DNA of 64,000 nucleotides from assembly GCA_911728455.2 (NCBI GenBank), contig OU452231.1, positions 20,316,499-20,380,498 of the forward strand, given 5' to 3'. Origin of the DNA: Marthasterias glacialis. Lineage: Eukaryota; Echinodermata; Asteroidea; Forcipulatida; Asteriidae. Below are positions 49,901 to 63,845 of this stretch, one piece after another; position 1 is the first letter of the stretch; each line of letters opens with the position of its first letter. The notes beneath the pieces are model-generated. The model saw only the letters and a program-made list of their open reading frames with translations, made no database searches and was not told the DNA's origin. The translations under genes were made by a program, and so were the position numbers.

Positions 49901-50997
49901 TAAAAGTATAAGGCAACAAAGGAGAGAACGAAAGTTTACAGAACGTTAAAATACACAATGAAAAAATAAATACGTTCATAAATTATTGCACAAAGAATAC
50001 ATATGTAAAATGTAAAAGACAAAATATATCATGTGGTGATACTACACTACCAACACAGTTTGTTCTGTGCACAGTGGGAAACAAAAGAGAGAAAGTTTAT
50101 AGAACGTTAAAATACACAACTAAAAAATACATTAATAAATTATTGCACACAGAAAACAAATGTAAAATGTAAAAGACAAAATATATCATGTGGTGATATT
50201 ACACAACAAACACAGACTGTTCTGTGCACAGTTGTGCAATCAAGTGCAGCTATAAACAACTCATGCAAATGAATAGACCTTTCCCATGAAATACGTAAAT
50301 TGGACATCGCGCGTGCGCACTTACATTTTGGTTAGTAAAATTTTGGGAACAGTGCGCCCTTTTGCATGGGACTGATGGGCGCGTGACGCGTACGCGCTTT
50401 GTGTGTCTGCTTTGTGCACATTAATGGCGTTTGCCAACCAACAGGGTCTGTACACATGCGTGGATGTAATTAGCATATTTCATGGGAAAGGTCCATTGTT
50501 TCAAATGGTTGGTCAACTCAACAATGCTATATAAATAGTTAGAGGCTTAAATTCAACGGGTCATTTGTCAAAACAACAGCAATAAATGTTTCAATTTAGT
50601 TTTCACTTGTGGCTAAAAACCAAAGCACAGTATACATAATTAAAATCAATGGTATTTGTATAAATGATTACAGAACTTGGAACAAAAAATATTGGTATAA
50701 ATCATTACAAATCTTGCAATAAATGATATTTGAAATTGTATGATTACAAAACTTGTAATAAATGATATTTGTTTAAATGATTACAAAAATTGAACCTACA
50801 TAAAAGCAGCAGTCAAGAACAGCATGGGTGTGATTGTATTTACTTCTCATCACATTAGCCTCAATGTCGTACAATCTCACGCTCTCATCCCAAGAAGATA
50901 CCAGAAGAAACTGAGACGTGTTGGGACCAAATTTAACCGATGAGATGCCATCGTTGGCACATTGGTTCAATTTGAACTCATTTGATACTTCCGGCAT
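46982..50997 (-). CDS. BUB3: Mitotic checkpoint protein BUB3 (WD40)
   Basis: BUB3 brings BUB1 and BUBR1 to kinetochores by binding phosphorylated KNL1 MELT motifs. Six coding exons (minus): 50800-50997, 49573-49642, 49091-49242, 48700-48963, 47723-47895, 46982-47102, giving 325 residues (human 328). The whole seven-bladed propeller is present: start NEFKLNQ, then [67 protein letters not shown] and [10 protein letters not shown] near the end. [13 protein letters not shown] contains the Trp of the GLEBS/MELT-binding face. The start exon has an acceptor (cccattag) at 51017, so a non-coding exon lies upstream, probably ending with the donor at 52367. Intron 1 and the introns around exon 2 carry tandem and MITE repeats. 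Confidence 0.97.
49912..50236. repeat. Tandem duplication of about 155 bp in BUB3 intron 1
   Basis: 49912-50072 and about 50080-50236 share a long series of words in order (AGAACGTTAAAATACACAA, AATTATTGCACA, GACAAAATATATCATGTGG, TTCTGTGCACAGT) with modest divergence. Confidence 0.8.
50272..50497 (+). mobile_element. MITE, AATAGACCTTTCCCATG family
   Basis: It starts AATAGACCTTTCCCATGAAA and ends TTTCATGGGAAAGGTCCATT, inverted repeats of about 20 bp or more, over 226 bp in BUB3 intron 1. No coding capacity. Partner copy 39240-39474. Confidence 0.75.
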
Positions 50998-51450
50998 ACT
51001 GGAGGATTTAGATTATCTAATGGGAAAAAGAAACAATTTAACAACTGTTATACACAAACAACTACCCAGTTAACTAGTTTTCCATTCGAGAGAAATAATT
51101 TAGGTTATTGCTAAATATAAACAATGAAAACAATTACAAGTACATGTAACAATGTATAATTTAAACACATTTGTGGAGAAACAAAATAAAACAATCGTTA
51201 TTATCAATTACACAGTATGAAGGTAACAACAAAATCTCACATCAACATCACACATTATCAGCAATCATTTGGACAACTGAAATCACAATTTTTACAGAAT
51301 CTGTTACAGAGCCTCTGTAGTTGCAATGATCGTAACCCTCTTTCTGGATGGTCCCTTCCAGTCGGGAGGGCCGGGGGGGGGGGGGGGGGGGGGGGTTGAT
51401 ATGATCATTGCAGATCGCAATAGTGTGTAACATGAGCTACATGCAATGAC

Positions 51451-51707
51451 AATAGACCCCTTCAAGGTAAACGAAATCCAAGGTAAAATATGCGTCATGT
51501 TGAATCTGCCCTGTGCGCTGTTGTGCATTGTTATTTCTAACAGTCATTTCCACGATTCATAACATCGCATGCGCATCTCACATCCTAAGTGCGTGAAGTG
51601 CGATTATTAAGTTGCACAGTTCAAAATAAACCATGCACCACGACACACAGGGCAGAAACCGGCAGATTCAACGTGGCATACCTAATACCGTGAAGAAAGG
51701 GTTTATT
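51451..51707. mobile_element. Inverted-repeat element upstream of BUB3 coding start
   Basis: AATAGACCCCTTCAAGG...GTTGAATCTGCC is mirrored by GGCAGATTCAACGTGGC...GAAAGGGTTTATT. The arms are imperfect, total 257 bp. The outermost AATAGACC matches the other two AATAGACC families, which suggests related transposases. Confidence 0.6.
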
Positions 51708-52367
51708 GTGTAGCTACCTGAATGAAACATCATTAATGCACAACATTATTAATATTAACACTAGTACAGGACAGGCCAGTTTAATTCAGTTACAATTTAA
51801 TGCTAAGTCATGTATTAAGTTGAAGAAAAAGAAAATAGTACTGCACTGGGTTTTCGTTAATATTGGGGGATTGTGAAGCAAGCAAGCGTTTAAGTAGTTG
51901 CGATAACATGATAATCGTAACGATTATCGCAACTAGCGTTTAAGCATGTTAACAGTTAAGTGTGTGTAGAAAAACTCGAAAAGATGCCAAATCCAACTGC
52001 AATGTTTTGTTCATTATGACCCAAAATACTAGTGTAGTACTAGTAGCTTATTAACCCTGACTCAGTCACCCCTGACTCGTATTATTAACTCGCGTGAAAA
52101 AGTGGCGGTCGCATTCGGCTTCTTTTTTTCGAAGAACATTCTGTCGGAAATAGACGTCTAAAGCTGTATCCGTGTGTAATCTCTTCAGTGTTTATTTCTA
52201 AACACGCGCAGCGCAGCCTGTCTTTCCAACCTTAGTTTACTGTGAATAATAAGTCACAGCCAGTAAATGAATATAATATTGTTTTAAACATCCTGTTATT
52301 TCATAAATAAAGTGTAGAAATGTTCAATTTCTAGTCATTGGTGTAGGAAAAATCATGGTTAAATTAC

Positions 52368-52480
52368 CTGTATATGTAGCTGTACTTCACACAACCACCT
52401 CCACAGCACGAGATTGCTTGAAGTTTGAATTTAGGTGACGATGTAGTCTGGTCTCATTCCGAACTAATTACCGATCAATA
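52368..52480 (-). other. BUB3: Probable non-coding first exon of BUB3
   Basis: On the minus strand CTACATATACAG is followed by the donor gtaattt, matching the need for a 5' UTR exon to splice to the acceptor at 51017. The right boundary is a guess. Confidence 0.4.
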
Positions 52481-52499
52481 TGTGAGTTTAGGTTGGGTG

Positions 52500-55178
52500 C
52501 TAGACTCGAGTAAAAATAAATAATTCTTTTGTGAGTTTGGCATTTATTTTATTGTGAAATAAGCAACAAAAAATGTACCTAAATCATGCCTAAACATTGC
52601 GCCAAACCATCTAGAACTAAATAGATTAGCTCCGCCTCTTCCCCTCCTTTCGAGGATCGAGGATGCCCCGCCCAATCCAAAGGGCTAGGGAATCCAAAAT
52701 CGAAAGTAAGAAACTAAAAAAAATATCGAGAAGAAAGGATGACTAAATCTTTTTTCATTGATACATCTGATATATGATTAATTTATTTGCATAAACAGAC
52801 TTGTTTTGGTTATTGTTGTAACTAATTCTTAACATATGACATTTGTTTTGGATAATTTACACACACACACACACACACAAAATGTAAGTACTTTACAGTT
52901 CTATTTACAAAAGTTTATAAATAAAGTAAATGGACAGGCATGTACAATATTCGTTTTTGAAACTTTAAGAAAAAATTGTTTTTTAGTAAATTGACGCTCA
53001 CATTTTCTTGGGAAAATTGAACAGGAACTTTACAGGTAACATGTTCACTTTGTAGGTTCAAGACAAAACCTTAATTTATTTTCAAGAAAGACATACATCA
53101 GGAGTAATACTTTGATTGAATTAAGACAAATTTACTTTTGAAACTACATGTGTATACAGTGATTCTTCTGCATAAACCAAGAATGCCAGGAATTTCAAAT
53201 ACACAAACACACGAAGTGCATACAGTTTACAATACAATTAAGGTGGTAGTTCATACAGTATAACTCTTTTTATTTATGAATACATGTCAATAAAATTTGA
53301 TACATATAGAATATAAATCCATTTTCATAAAACCTTTTGAGGTGGTATCAGGCACAATCAGAAACTTTTCCCAATTGAGTACACATACAACTTCCACTGC
53401 AAGCTATGCCCCTCAACTCCCCATCTTCCTTACAATGGAAGAATCCTTCCTATCTAACTGCTGCAGAGAGGCCATTTGCATTTAACTGCCCCCTCCCCAC
53501 CAACTACTCCTGAATCCTCAAAAATCCTTTCCCTGCTTGCTTACACTTTTGTTCTTAACTCTCCTAGTCTTGGTAACACTTTAAAGCAAGTTAACAACCA
53601 TTAAACTTTATTTGCTGTGTTTGGTGGATTAACTGTGCTCGGAACGTAATGCGTACATGTTTGAACTGCATAGATACATTCACCACATGATATCATATTA
53701 CAGGCTGGTATAGTTTATCTATCATTCATAACCACAGAGGATGAGATTGAATGGTCAGACAGTAGGAGGGTTAATTACAATATTTCCAAAAGAAATAACA
53801 AGTAGCCATTTGCAAGTTATATTTGAATAATGTCTAGTACACTGACTTATACCATGCCCGATATCTGGCAGAATGTTCCCATTCTCTAACACACTCTTCC
53901 CCTCGTGTACAGAAGCACCCCCGAGATTTCTAGAACACAATGAAGACACAATAGGAGGGGGGGGGGTACCACCTGCCACATATCGGGCACCAAATGCAGT
54001 GACTTGCCTGTCACTATTAATGCCCAAATTGGATTCCCCAGGCTAAAGACAATGTTGCTACATCAAATGGTTCAGGGCAAGTTTTTGTATAGCAACTTCC
54101 ATATCAACAAAGATTGGTATCCTTTGAGTATGGGCATTTGTTGTCCCTTTTGTAACAACAAAAACTTGCCCTTTACCACATGACACAGCAACACTGGATT
54201 GTGTCTAAAGAATTTCAATTGAACATTCACTTGTGACTGAGCAAGGCAATCTACCTGACATAATTAAATTCGCAAGTTTAATAAAAATTTGATAATTCGA
54301 TGAGAAAAATTTTGTTTACCTTATTTAAACATGTTTGCATTTACGTTCTAAATACTTTTAACTATTGTTTATGTACATGTAGAATTTAAATTAAAAAGTC
54401 ACTGAAAAAAATGACTTGACGATTGCTTTAATATGTATACTTGATTGAATATTGTTTTGTTCACCTTTAATTCCTCTAAATCCAGTTTAGAAATTATTTC
54501 ACTCTTTTTCTGATAAACACAAAGTTAAACGCTTTGTCATATTTTGCTTTGTATAATGAACAACCTTGTACAAAATAGATCAAACTTAATAAATGGAAAC
54601 ATTTTGTACAAAAACTAACTGAACCACAAAATAAACTATGCCAACTTTCTCAAGAAAAAAAAAACCTTGTTAAACATTGAGGTCTCTTGAAAGTATCTTC
54701 AACTTAACCCTGGTTTACCAATGTCATTCGGTAACCTACTTTTAATTTAGACACACCTTGATTTAGATGTAAATCCCCGTAGAAACAATTATGCTTCTGT
54801 TTTAACCTCACCCAATTTTGGCAGCGGTTACTTAGTAAGCTGGCATATACTGTATCTTAAAACATATTGACACTTGAGTAATTAAGAGTGACTTTTACAG
54901 ACTTTGAGTGAGTTTAATGGATGTAGAACTTTTTTGTCAGTAGTCACACCGACTGCTCTCAGCAGGGGCCAGTGATACTGGTCCGACCAGATGTTGGTCG
55001 TGAGTTACCATATGATTCTGATGGATATGGACAAAATCGTTTCAAAAACTTCTGGAGGTTAGCGGGTAACTGATAAACTAACAATAATTATCAATCCACA
55101 AATTTGATTTGCAGCTGTTTGGTTTGGGCGGACAACATAAGGCCACTTGAGTTTACTCTTTCATTGTCGCATCGGATG
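52500..55178. other. BUB3-ARL3 intergenic region, probably with ARL3 3' UTR
   Basis: No inverted-repeat element or exon was recognised. TTTATT words (minus-strand AATAAA) at 53607-53612 and near 52548 could end the ARL3 transcript. The sequence is simple and AT-rich with an AC microsatellite. Confidence 0.4.
52861..52880. repeat. AC dinucleotide microsatellite
   Basis: Ten AC units in the region downstream of ARL3. Confidence 0.9.
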
Positions 55179-58100
55179 TTACCTGGGTTTGACGTTCTTC
55201 ACTATCCAGTCAATTCCTTCCTGTATGAGTCAACCAAATGAAGAAATAAGAGTTGTACATAATCTTGAATAATAGAAAGGTTTGGCCGGAGCTCAGGTTG
55301 GTCTGAAGGATCAAACCCGAGTGTTGAATACCATAAAGTTTACAGACCACCTAAAAATCCCCCAACAGTGTAAAACTAAATTTACGGATGCAAAATTCAC
55401 TGATTTTTGTTTGCACCATTTACATTGAGTTTTTATCTCTTCCGAATCGATTTGAAGCCAAGAAAGATGTGGGAGAATAAATAAGACATAGAAGCTCTCA
55501 CCTCAACACCTTCCCCTGTGATTGCAGAGCAAGCATTGATCTGCCATACGCGGTTCCTTATGGTATGCAGATTCAAACCTTCGGCAATGTCCACTGATTT
55601 TGCTGCACTGATTAGGTCCTGCTTATTAGCAAAGACTAGCAGCGGTACACCGGACAACTTCTCTTCTTCCAGTAGCTGGCCAAGCTCCTTCAAAATCAAA
55701 TCATCAGTTTGCCTTTGTCATTTAACCTTCTGCTCAGTTTTATTTAAAAGGCAGGTAATCATTGTAAGTGATGAAATACATAAACTATTGTTATATCTCA
55801 ATCCAAATGTAGGTTAAAACAACTTCATACTTATGTTTCTCATTTTAAAGGTTGTTTTTGCCTTGGAGAAAAACTCTGCTAGAGACAAAACGCAAGGCCA
55901 TTAGCTCTTCTAAAGATACAAATCTGCTGAACTTAGTATAGCACAAACGTCTAATTTACTTTCTCCCGACAAGAACAGGGCTTTCAGGTTGGTTCAGTGG
56001 TATCTTGGCTGCCCTTCACCTCTGTGGACCCTGGTTCAAATCCCGGACTGGCACATTACATGTGGACTGGGTTTTCAGTCCAGTCCCTACCTAATTATGT
56101 GGGTTTTTTCTATCTCTTCATAATTTTCTTGACGTAACTATCTTCACAAAACGTTTGAGTGTTTCTGTGTTTCATTACCAGAGTTCTATAATAATAGCAT
56201 TAACAAAAGTATTACCTCTCCAGTTTCCTCTAAGCGTGTCGTATCTGCACTGTCTATTACATAAATTAGAACATCAGCTTTCTCGTAGTAGTTCCCCCAG
56301 TAAGGTCGAATCGTTCTCTGACCTGTCAAAAGTCAGTATTATAGAGTATTTAGAGCTAGAAGTGGGTGAAGTGGGGGGGGGTTGCTAGAGAGAGATTGAC
56401 GACCAGTGAAATTACAATGCTCACCTCCAACATCCCACACGTTTAGGTCAACACCGTGGCATTTGACAGTTTTGATGTTGAATCCGAGTGTTGGTGTCAT
56501 GTGACTGATATCCTCTTGAGCTAGACCTCGAACGAGTGTTGTCTTCCCAGAGTTGTCAAGACCAAGAAGAAGGATTTGAAGTTTGCGGCTTGGGTTACTG
56601 CCCAATTTGGCCTTCAAATAGGCCAGTAAGCCCTAAATGTACAAAAAAACACATTTTGAATAACACTAAGGGTTTTGTACAGATACAGTTCAATTCAGCA
56701 TATATTGCAAAATAAGTATAAATCAATCAACTCAAATGAACAGATATTAACAGAAATATTACTGAACTGACTGCATTAAAAATAGTAAAAATAAAGGCAG
56801 TGGATATTTTGCCGTCACAGGCTTTCTTTCAGTAAACGTTATCATTATATTAAGCTGGAAACACACTGAGCATATGTGCAGTGACTGCTTTTTGGGACTT
56901 TTTTAGTGTGGTTCCACACCAACTTTGTCGATGTGACTTCAAATTCACGAGATGGGAATCAGAACATTTAAGAACTTTTGACTTTATTTCCCTTAAAAAA
57001 ATCCCAGGGAAGAACAAATCAAGAAAAAGAAAAGGAAAAACATGTACTATCCATTTAAATGTAATAGTAAATTTTTAATAATAAAAGAATATTCTTATTT
57101 TTTTGGAGATAAACAAAAAATGGCATCTACAACGATGCGAACGCGAAACGTGTCGGTTGATAAACTGGAGCGATTCAATCTTTCAACTGGGAATACGCAT
57201 GCCTTGATTCTTAATTCCTGTAATTTAGTACGTTAAAATATAATAATTAATGTTGGTTACTAATGAACACATCAAAGAGGGCGCTTTACGATCAGCCAGC
57301 TAGATGCCATTTACTAACTTAGCCGGTGCTATCATTGTGTGCCCGGACTTGAACATTGTTTTGCGCAGTCAACGCAGGATACCAGCTGTGTCAACGACCC
57401 CACAATGGCAACATTGTACAGCACGCGCTCGGCAATCATGACCAATGGAACTTTGTGGTGTTCGTTGACTGGTATCCTGTGTTGACTGCCCAAAACAATA
57501 TTCAAGTCCGGGCATCAGCGAACACGTGATCCCCGCAGCGTTAATACGACCTTTTTCAAGTCAGAAAACAGTCGTAACATTAGTAATCAAAATGGCGATT
57601 GTAACGGCAGGGTTGTCAGAGGCCCTAAAAATCATCGATTTGGAGAACAGACAATGATCGTGAGTACAATTAAATGCATTTTATTACACCATAAACACTT
57701 GGAGAAGACAGTAGGCGAATTTTGAGCAATTCTGTAGAGAGTTAGGCATTTTTTTTAACAGAGGTGATTTAAATCCTCCTGACCATCGCAGTTACTACAT
57801 ATTCCTTACTGGGGCGCTAGTACGACAGATAATGTCAAAATCTCAAAAAAGGAGTACAGCGTCCCAGTTACTGGGTCTAGGCATAAGGCATTTCTTTTGT
57901 AAGTTTTGAATGACAAAATAATGATCAAACTTTCCCGCTCAGTTTTCTTGAAACATAAAATTTCACATCAATTGCTTTTGCCCTTTTTACGGGGCACTTG
58001 TCATTACATCCTTTTAGTGGCACACAATGATATCCACTTCCATTTAATGATTAAAAAAATATTCTAAAAATCTAAAAAGTGGGCCTAACCAAACAAAAAT

Positions 58101-58526
58101 TAAATTAAGAAAGCCTCTGCAAAAAAAAGACTGACCATGCCATGTGTATGACTATTGTGGTATAAATAACAGAAAATTCAGATTCAGAAAGCAAAAAACA
58201 AAAGTAAGCAAACACTGGGGCATGAAACAAAAGTTGAAAACATATCGAATAGCATGCAGGTCGAGTTGACTCAATACAAACTCGACAGGTCTGTGGAGTG
58301 TGATATTGTGTGTGTGAATGGTGAATGCCGAGTGTGTTGTTATTAATATTATAATATTATAGTCGCTGGGAGCAAAGCGTTGGAGACGGTTGACATGGTT
58401 GACAACCCGCACGCCATTCACATTGTTTGGGTAAACAACCAACCAGGCGACCAGGCGAATAGGTGTGGTTTGTGTTCAGTTTAATTATAACATTATTATC
58501 TGAAAAATGATAAAAAATCCTACCAT
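55179..58526 (-). CDS. ARL3: ADP-ribosylation factor-like GTPase 3
   Basis: ARL3 in the GTP form releases lipidated cargo from UNC119 and PDE6D into cilia. Exons (minus): 58524-58526 (ATG alone, inferred), 56425-56632, 56216-56322, 55502-55687, 55179-55220, giving 181 residues (human 182). The second exon opens [11 protein letters not shown] after acceptor tttag. Motifs: P-loop GLDNSGKT (25-32), switch I T49 in TPTLGFN, WDVGGQR (67-73), NKQD (127-130) and [17 protein letters not shown] and [16 protein letters not shown] are characteristic of ARL3 and not ARL2. The ATG exon is supported by CCAAATG followed by a good donor (gtagga) and by the zero-phase fit. The intron it opens is 1.9 kb and holds hairpin elements. 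Confidence 0.93.
55984..56125 (+). mobile_element. tRNA-Glu-derived SINE in ARL3 intron
   Basis: A-box-like TTGGTTCAGTGG, CCCTTCACC (Glu TTC anticodon region) and B box GGTTCAAATCCCGG are spaced as in a tRNA, followed by a tail of about 70 bp. It resembles the head of the element at 27296-27562. Confidence 0.6.
57341..57513. mobile_element. Foldback element in ARL3 intron 1
   Basis: About 62-bp arms, GCCCGGACTTGAACATTG...CCCCACAA and its near-perfect inverse ending AATATTCAAGTCCGGGC, are separated by about 45 bp. The arms differ by a few substitutions and one 5-nt gap. Transcripts across it could form a long hairpin. Confidence 0.75.
57806..57879. repeat. Copy of the ACCCAGTAACTG-GTACTCC unit
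   Basis: GATAATGTCAAAATCTCAAA, AAAAGGAGTACAGCG and CAGTTACTGGGTCTA match the inverted arm at 40040-40127. This copy is single-armed. Confidence 0.7.
57900..58035. repeat. Truncated relative of the 37621-37947 element
   Basis: CAAACTTTCCCGCTCA, TTCTTGAAACATAAAATTT and ACGGGGCAC...GGCACACAATGAT follow the order of 37846-37947. Confidence 0.5.
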
Positions 58527-61095
58527 TTGGAAGTCGTTTTCGTATTATTTTATTCACCGGGTTCCACTTTTGTTCGCCTCTCTGGCAACTACTGTGTGAC
58601 TCCAACGAGACGACTACAACTGCTGAAATGAAGCAGTGTTAAAAATAAATACGCCGCATAATCATGATAATGCTTGCCAGTGCAATTTAGATATTTTTGT
58701 CAAATACCGTCTACGGCCGTCACTCGTAGTTTTCTTAGTGCATCGTGACGGGCATACGTAAATTCCCCGGACCTCCACAATAATAATTTTGAAAAAAAAA
58801 ATGAAGTTCAGACATTACTGCACTCTGTGTTTTATTTCAAACAGCTGAGAAACTTTTTATCAAGCTCACATGGTTTATAAAGGTGAGGATCTGATTCAAC
58901 CATGACGGCCGCCACCCCTGCTGGCCGCAACCCCCAGTGCTGACAACATACTGAAGTGAACACCAAATTTGGGCCCATTGCACCAAGTAACAATATTTCT
59001 ATCAAATACCGCCAACGACCGGCAATCAACGTGTACATAACGTATAAGATATAGTTTAAGCAAAGACGTAGGCCTAAAACCTTCAGTGAAAACAATATAT
59101 TTATAACATTTTGATGCTGTTTCTTATCCACCTTAAGTATCACAGTGATTAAAGCGGTATACATTAGTTATGATTTGAAAGTCAAAGGATTATTATAAAT
59201 TTATTTTTAGCAGGCCTAGTAGTTACAACAATTTCCGGTCTTTTTGTATACTCAGTATGAAACTATATTTGCTAAATTGAAGCAGTTAGACCAATTCAAT
59301 AATTTTATTATGAATGTTGTGCCCAGTGACTAATGTCTCAAAATTAATGTGAACACATGATATAGATATATAGTTTTCTGAAAAAATGTACATACTCACA
59401 AAATTAATAACGTTATACCATAAGAACAGTTGTATCGCTGATACCATCTTTATAAACGAACACAACGGGGGGGGGGGTGCCCTTCCTCATTTTCCATTGC
59501 CCAATACCCCATGAAAAACTTGTTCCTATATGCATGTAATTCATTAAATTAAACTTCCCCCCCCCCCCGTCCCCCACCCACTCCCGACTCCCGCTATGAA
59601 AAAAATCCTAGCTACGCCGCCGCAAGGCTTATCAAACTTTAGATGTGTAATTTGCAGAACTGCTGTGAAAGTGCTACAGACCCAGCGATTTTGTTACTAT
59701 ACTATCATGACATGTTTTAAAAATAATGTTGTCATTTCAAAAATACTCAATAATTGCTTTAAATTTGGATACATATAGAACTTGCAATGATGAATGACTG
59801 AGTGTGAACCGCCCTTTGTTTTGCCGAGTTTTAAGTGCATTTAGTTAAATAATTAGACAAATACTAATAAATATTATTCAAAACTGTCATATATTGGCTT
59901 TAAACCAGACATCCACCACTTCCATCCGTTGGCAAAGTTTTACTTGTCTGAGGAAAGTGTTTGTTTTCATGAAATTCACTGCTGTTCAGAACAGGATGTG
60001 ACTGTGTCCGGGTAGCAATTTTTTTTTCTGCAGTTCAGAATTGCCATCCTCGACTTTTTTTTTTTTTAGGGATTCCTTTTTGAAATCCATTCAAAGGAAA
60101 AAAATCCCAATTGAAAATCAGTGGTGACAGTGACAATTTCGGACTGCAGAAAAAAAAGAAGCATCCAGGTGTTTGTTTGATATAAACAAAGAGCTAAGAT
60201 GAACTGACCAGTGGAATAAATCCATCAAAGATTTCAACAAATTAAAATAAATTAATATCATAAAAAAGTAATAACAATGCCAGTCGGCTGAAGCTATGCG
60301 CTGCCGGTGACAAAAGCAAAGGGTAATATCTCTCCCCGCCAAACGGTCCAGCGGACCGAAAATACCTAGGGGATTCTGTTCCCCAGCATACGAATTCTGT
60401 CCCCCCATTCAAAACTCGCTCAAAACAATAAAAGAAATTAATGTTCTTATTGGTCCAACATTTTTGAAAGGCGTGTGCAGTCATCCTTTGTGAATGGTGC
60501 TGACTTTATTTTGGATTGTTTTCAAAGATCGAAATACCTAAGCGTACGCCAAGGCCAGCTAGATAACTGTCCAAGATTAATGTATTCTCTTGAAACCGGA
60601 TAATTCATGACACAGCTCATCTGACCGGATATAGAGCACACTTTTCGCAATCTCGTTAAAATAATTTATGTCAATTTAAACTCGCAACTGGTATCATGGG
60701 CCCACCGTGCGTCCACGTCCCACCACAAAACCGCAACTTCCATTATTAAAAACGCCCACCAATTAAACACAGAGAGCGCCACCATTGGTGTAGTTTTGTT
60801 TCTCATCAACGACACTGCACTCTGCTGCGGCCATCGACGGCGAACGAACTGGTTGTCTCTTCGCCACCGACGAAGTAGCTTACAAACACCTCGAAAATAT
60901 CAAATTACAGCATGTGATAGTTGCCTAAAAGTTGAGACACAACTATTTTAAAAACATTGTACCTTTGAGGAGATGAGTCTAGCGTTATTATGACATCGTT
61001 TGTGGAATTTTTGATTTTGTTTTGTAGGTGACACCGGATGCAAGTTTAACGATCGCTGTAATTTTCCACTCAAAACCCACCCTTTAATATCCAAG
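58527..61095. promoter_or_regulatory. Head-to-head ARL3/CNNM promoter region
   Basis: ARL3 5' UTR lies immediately right of 58526. Poly-G and poly-C tracts lie at 59468-59477 and 59559-59568. A foldback with TTTTTTTTCTGCAGT arms lies at 60018-60158. The CNNM 5' UTR is at the right end, with a possible acceptor (ttttgtag) ending at 61027. No coding exon was seen. Confidence 0.4.
60018..60158. repeat. Foldback with TTTTTTTTCTGCAGT arms
   Basis: TTTTTTTTCTGCAGTTCAGA, then ATTG, at the left is mirrored by CAATTTCGGACTGCAGAAAA plus AAAA at the right, about 140 bp in total, with an A/T-rich centre. Confidence 0.55.
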
Positions 61096-63791
<2,696 letters not shown>

Positions 63792-63845
63792 GTAAGGATA
63801 AAAAAGACCCTTATTTGGTTCTACTCCCAGTTGGATCATTTGATT

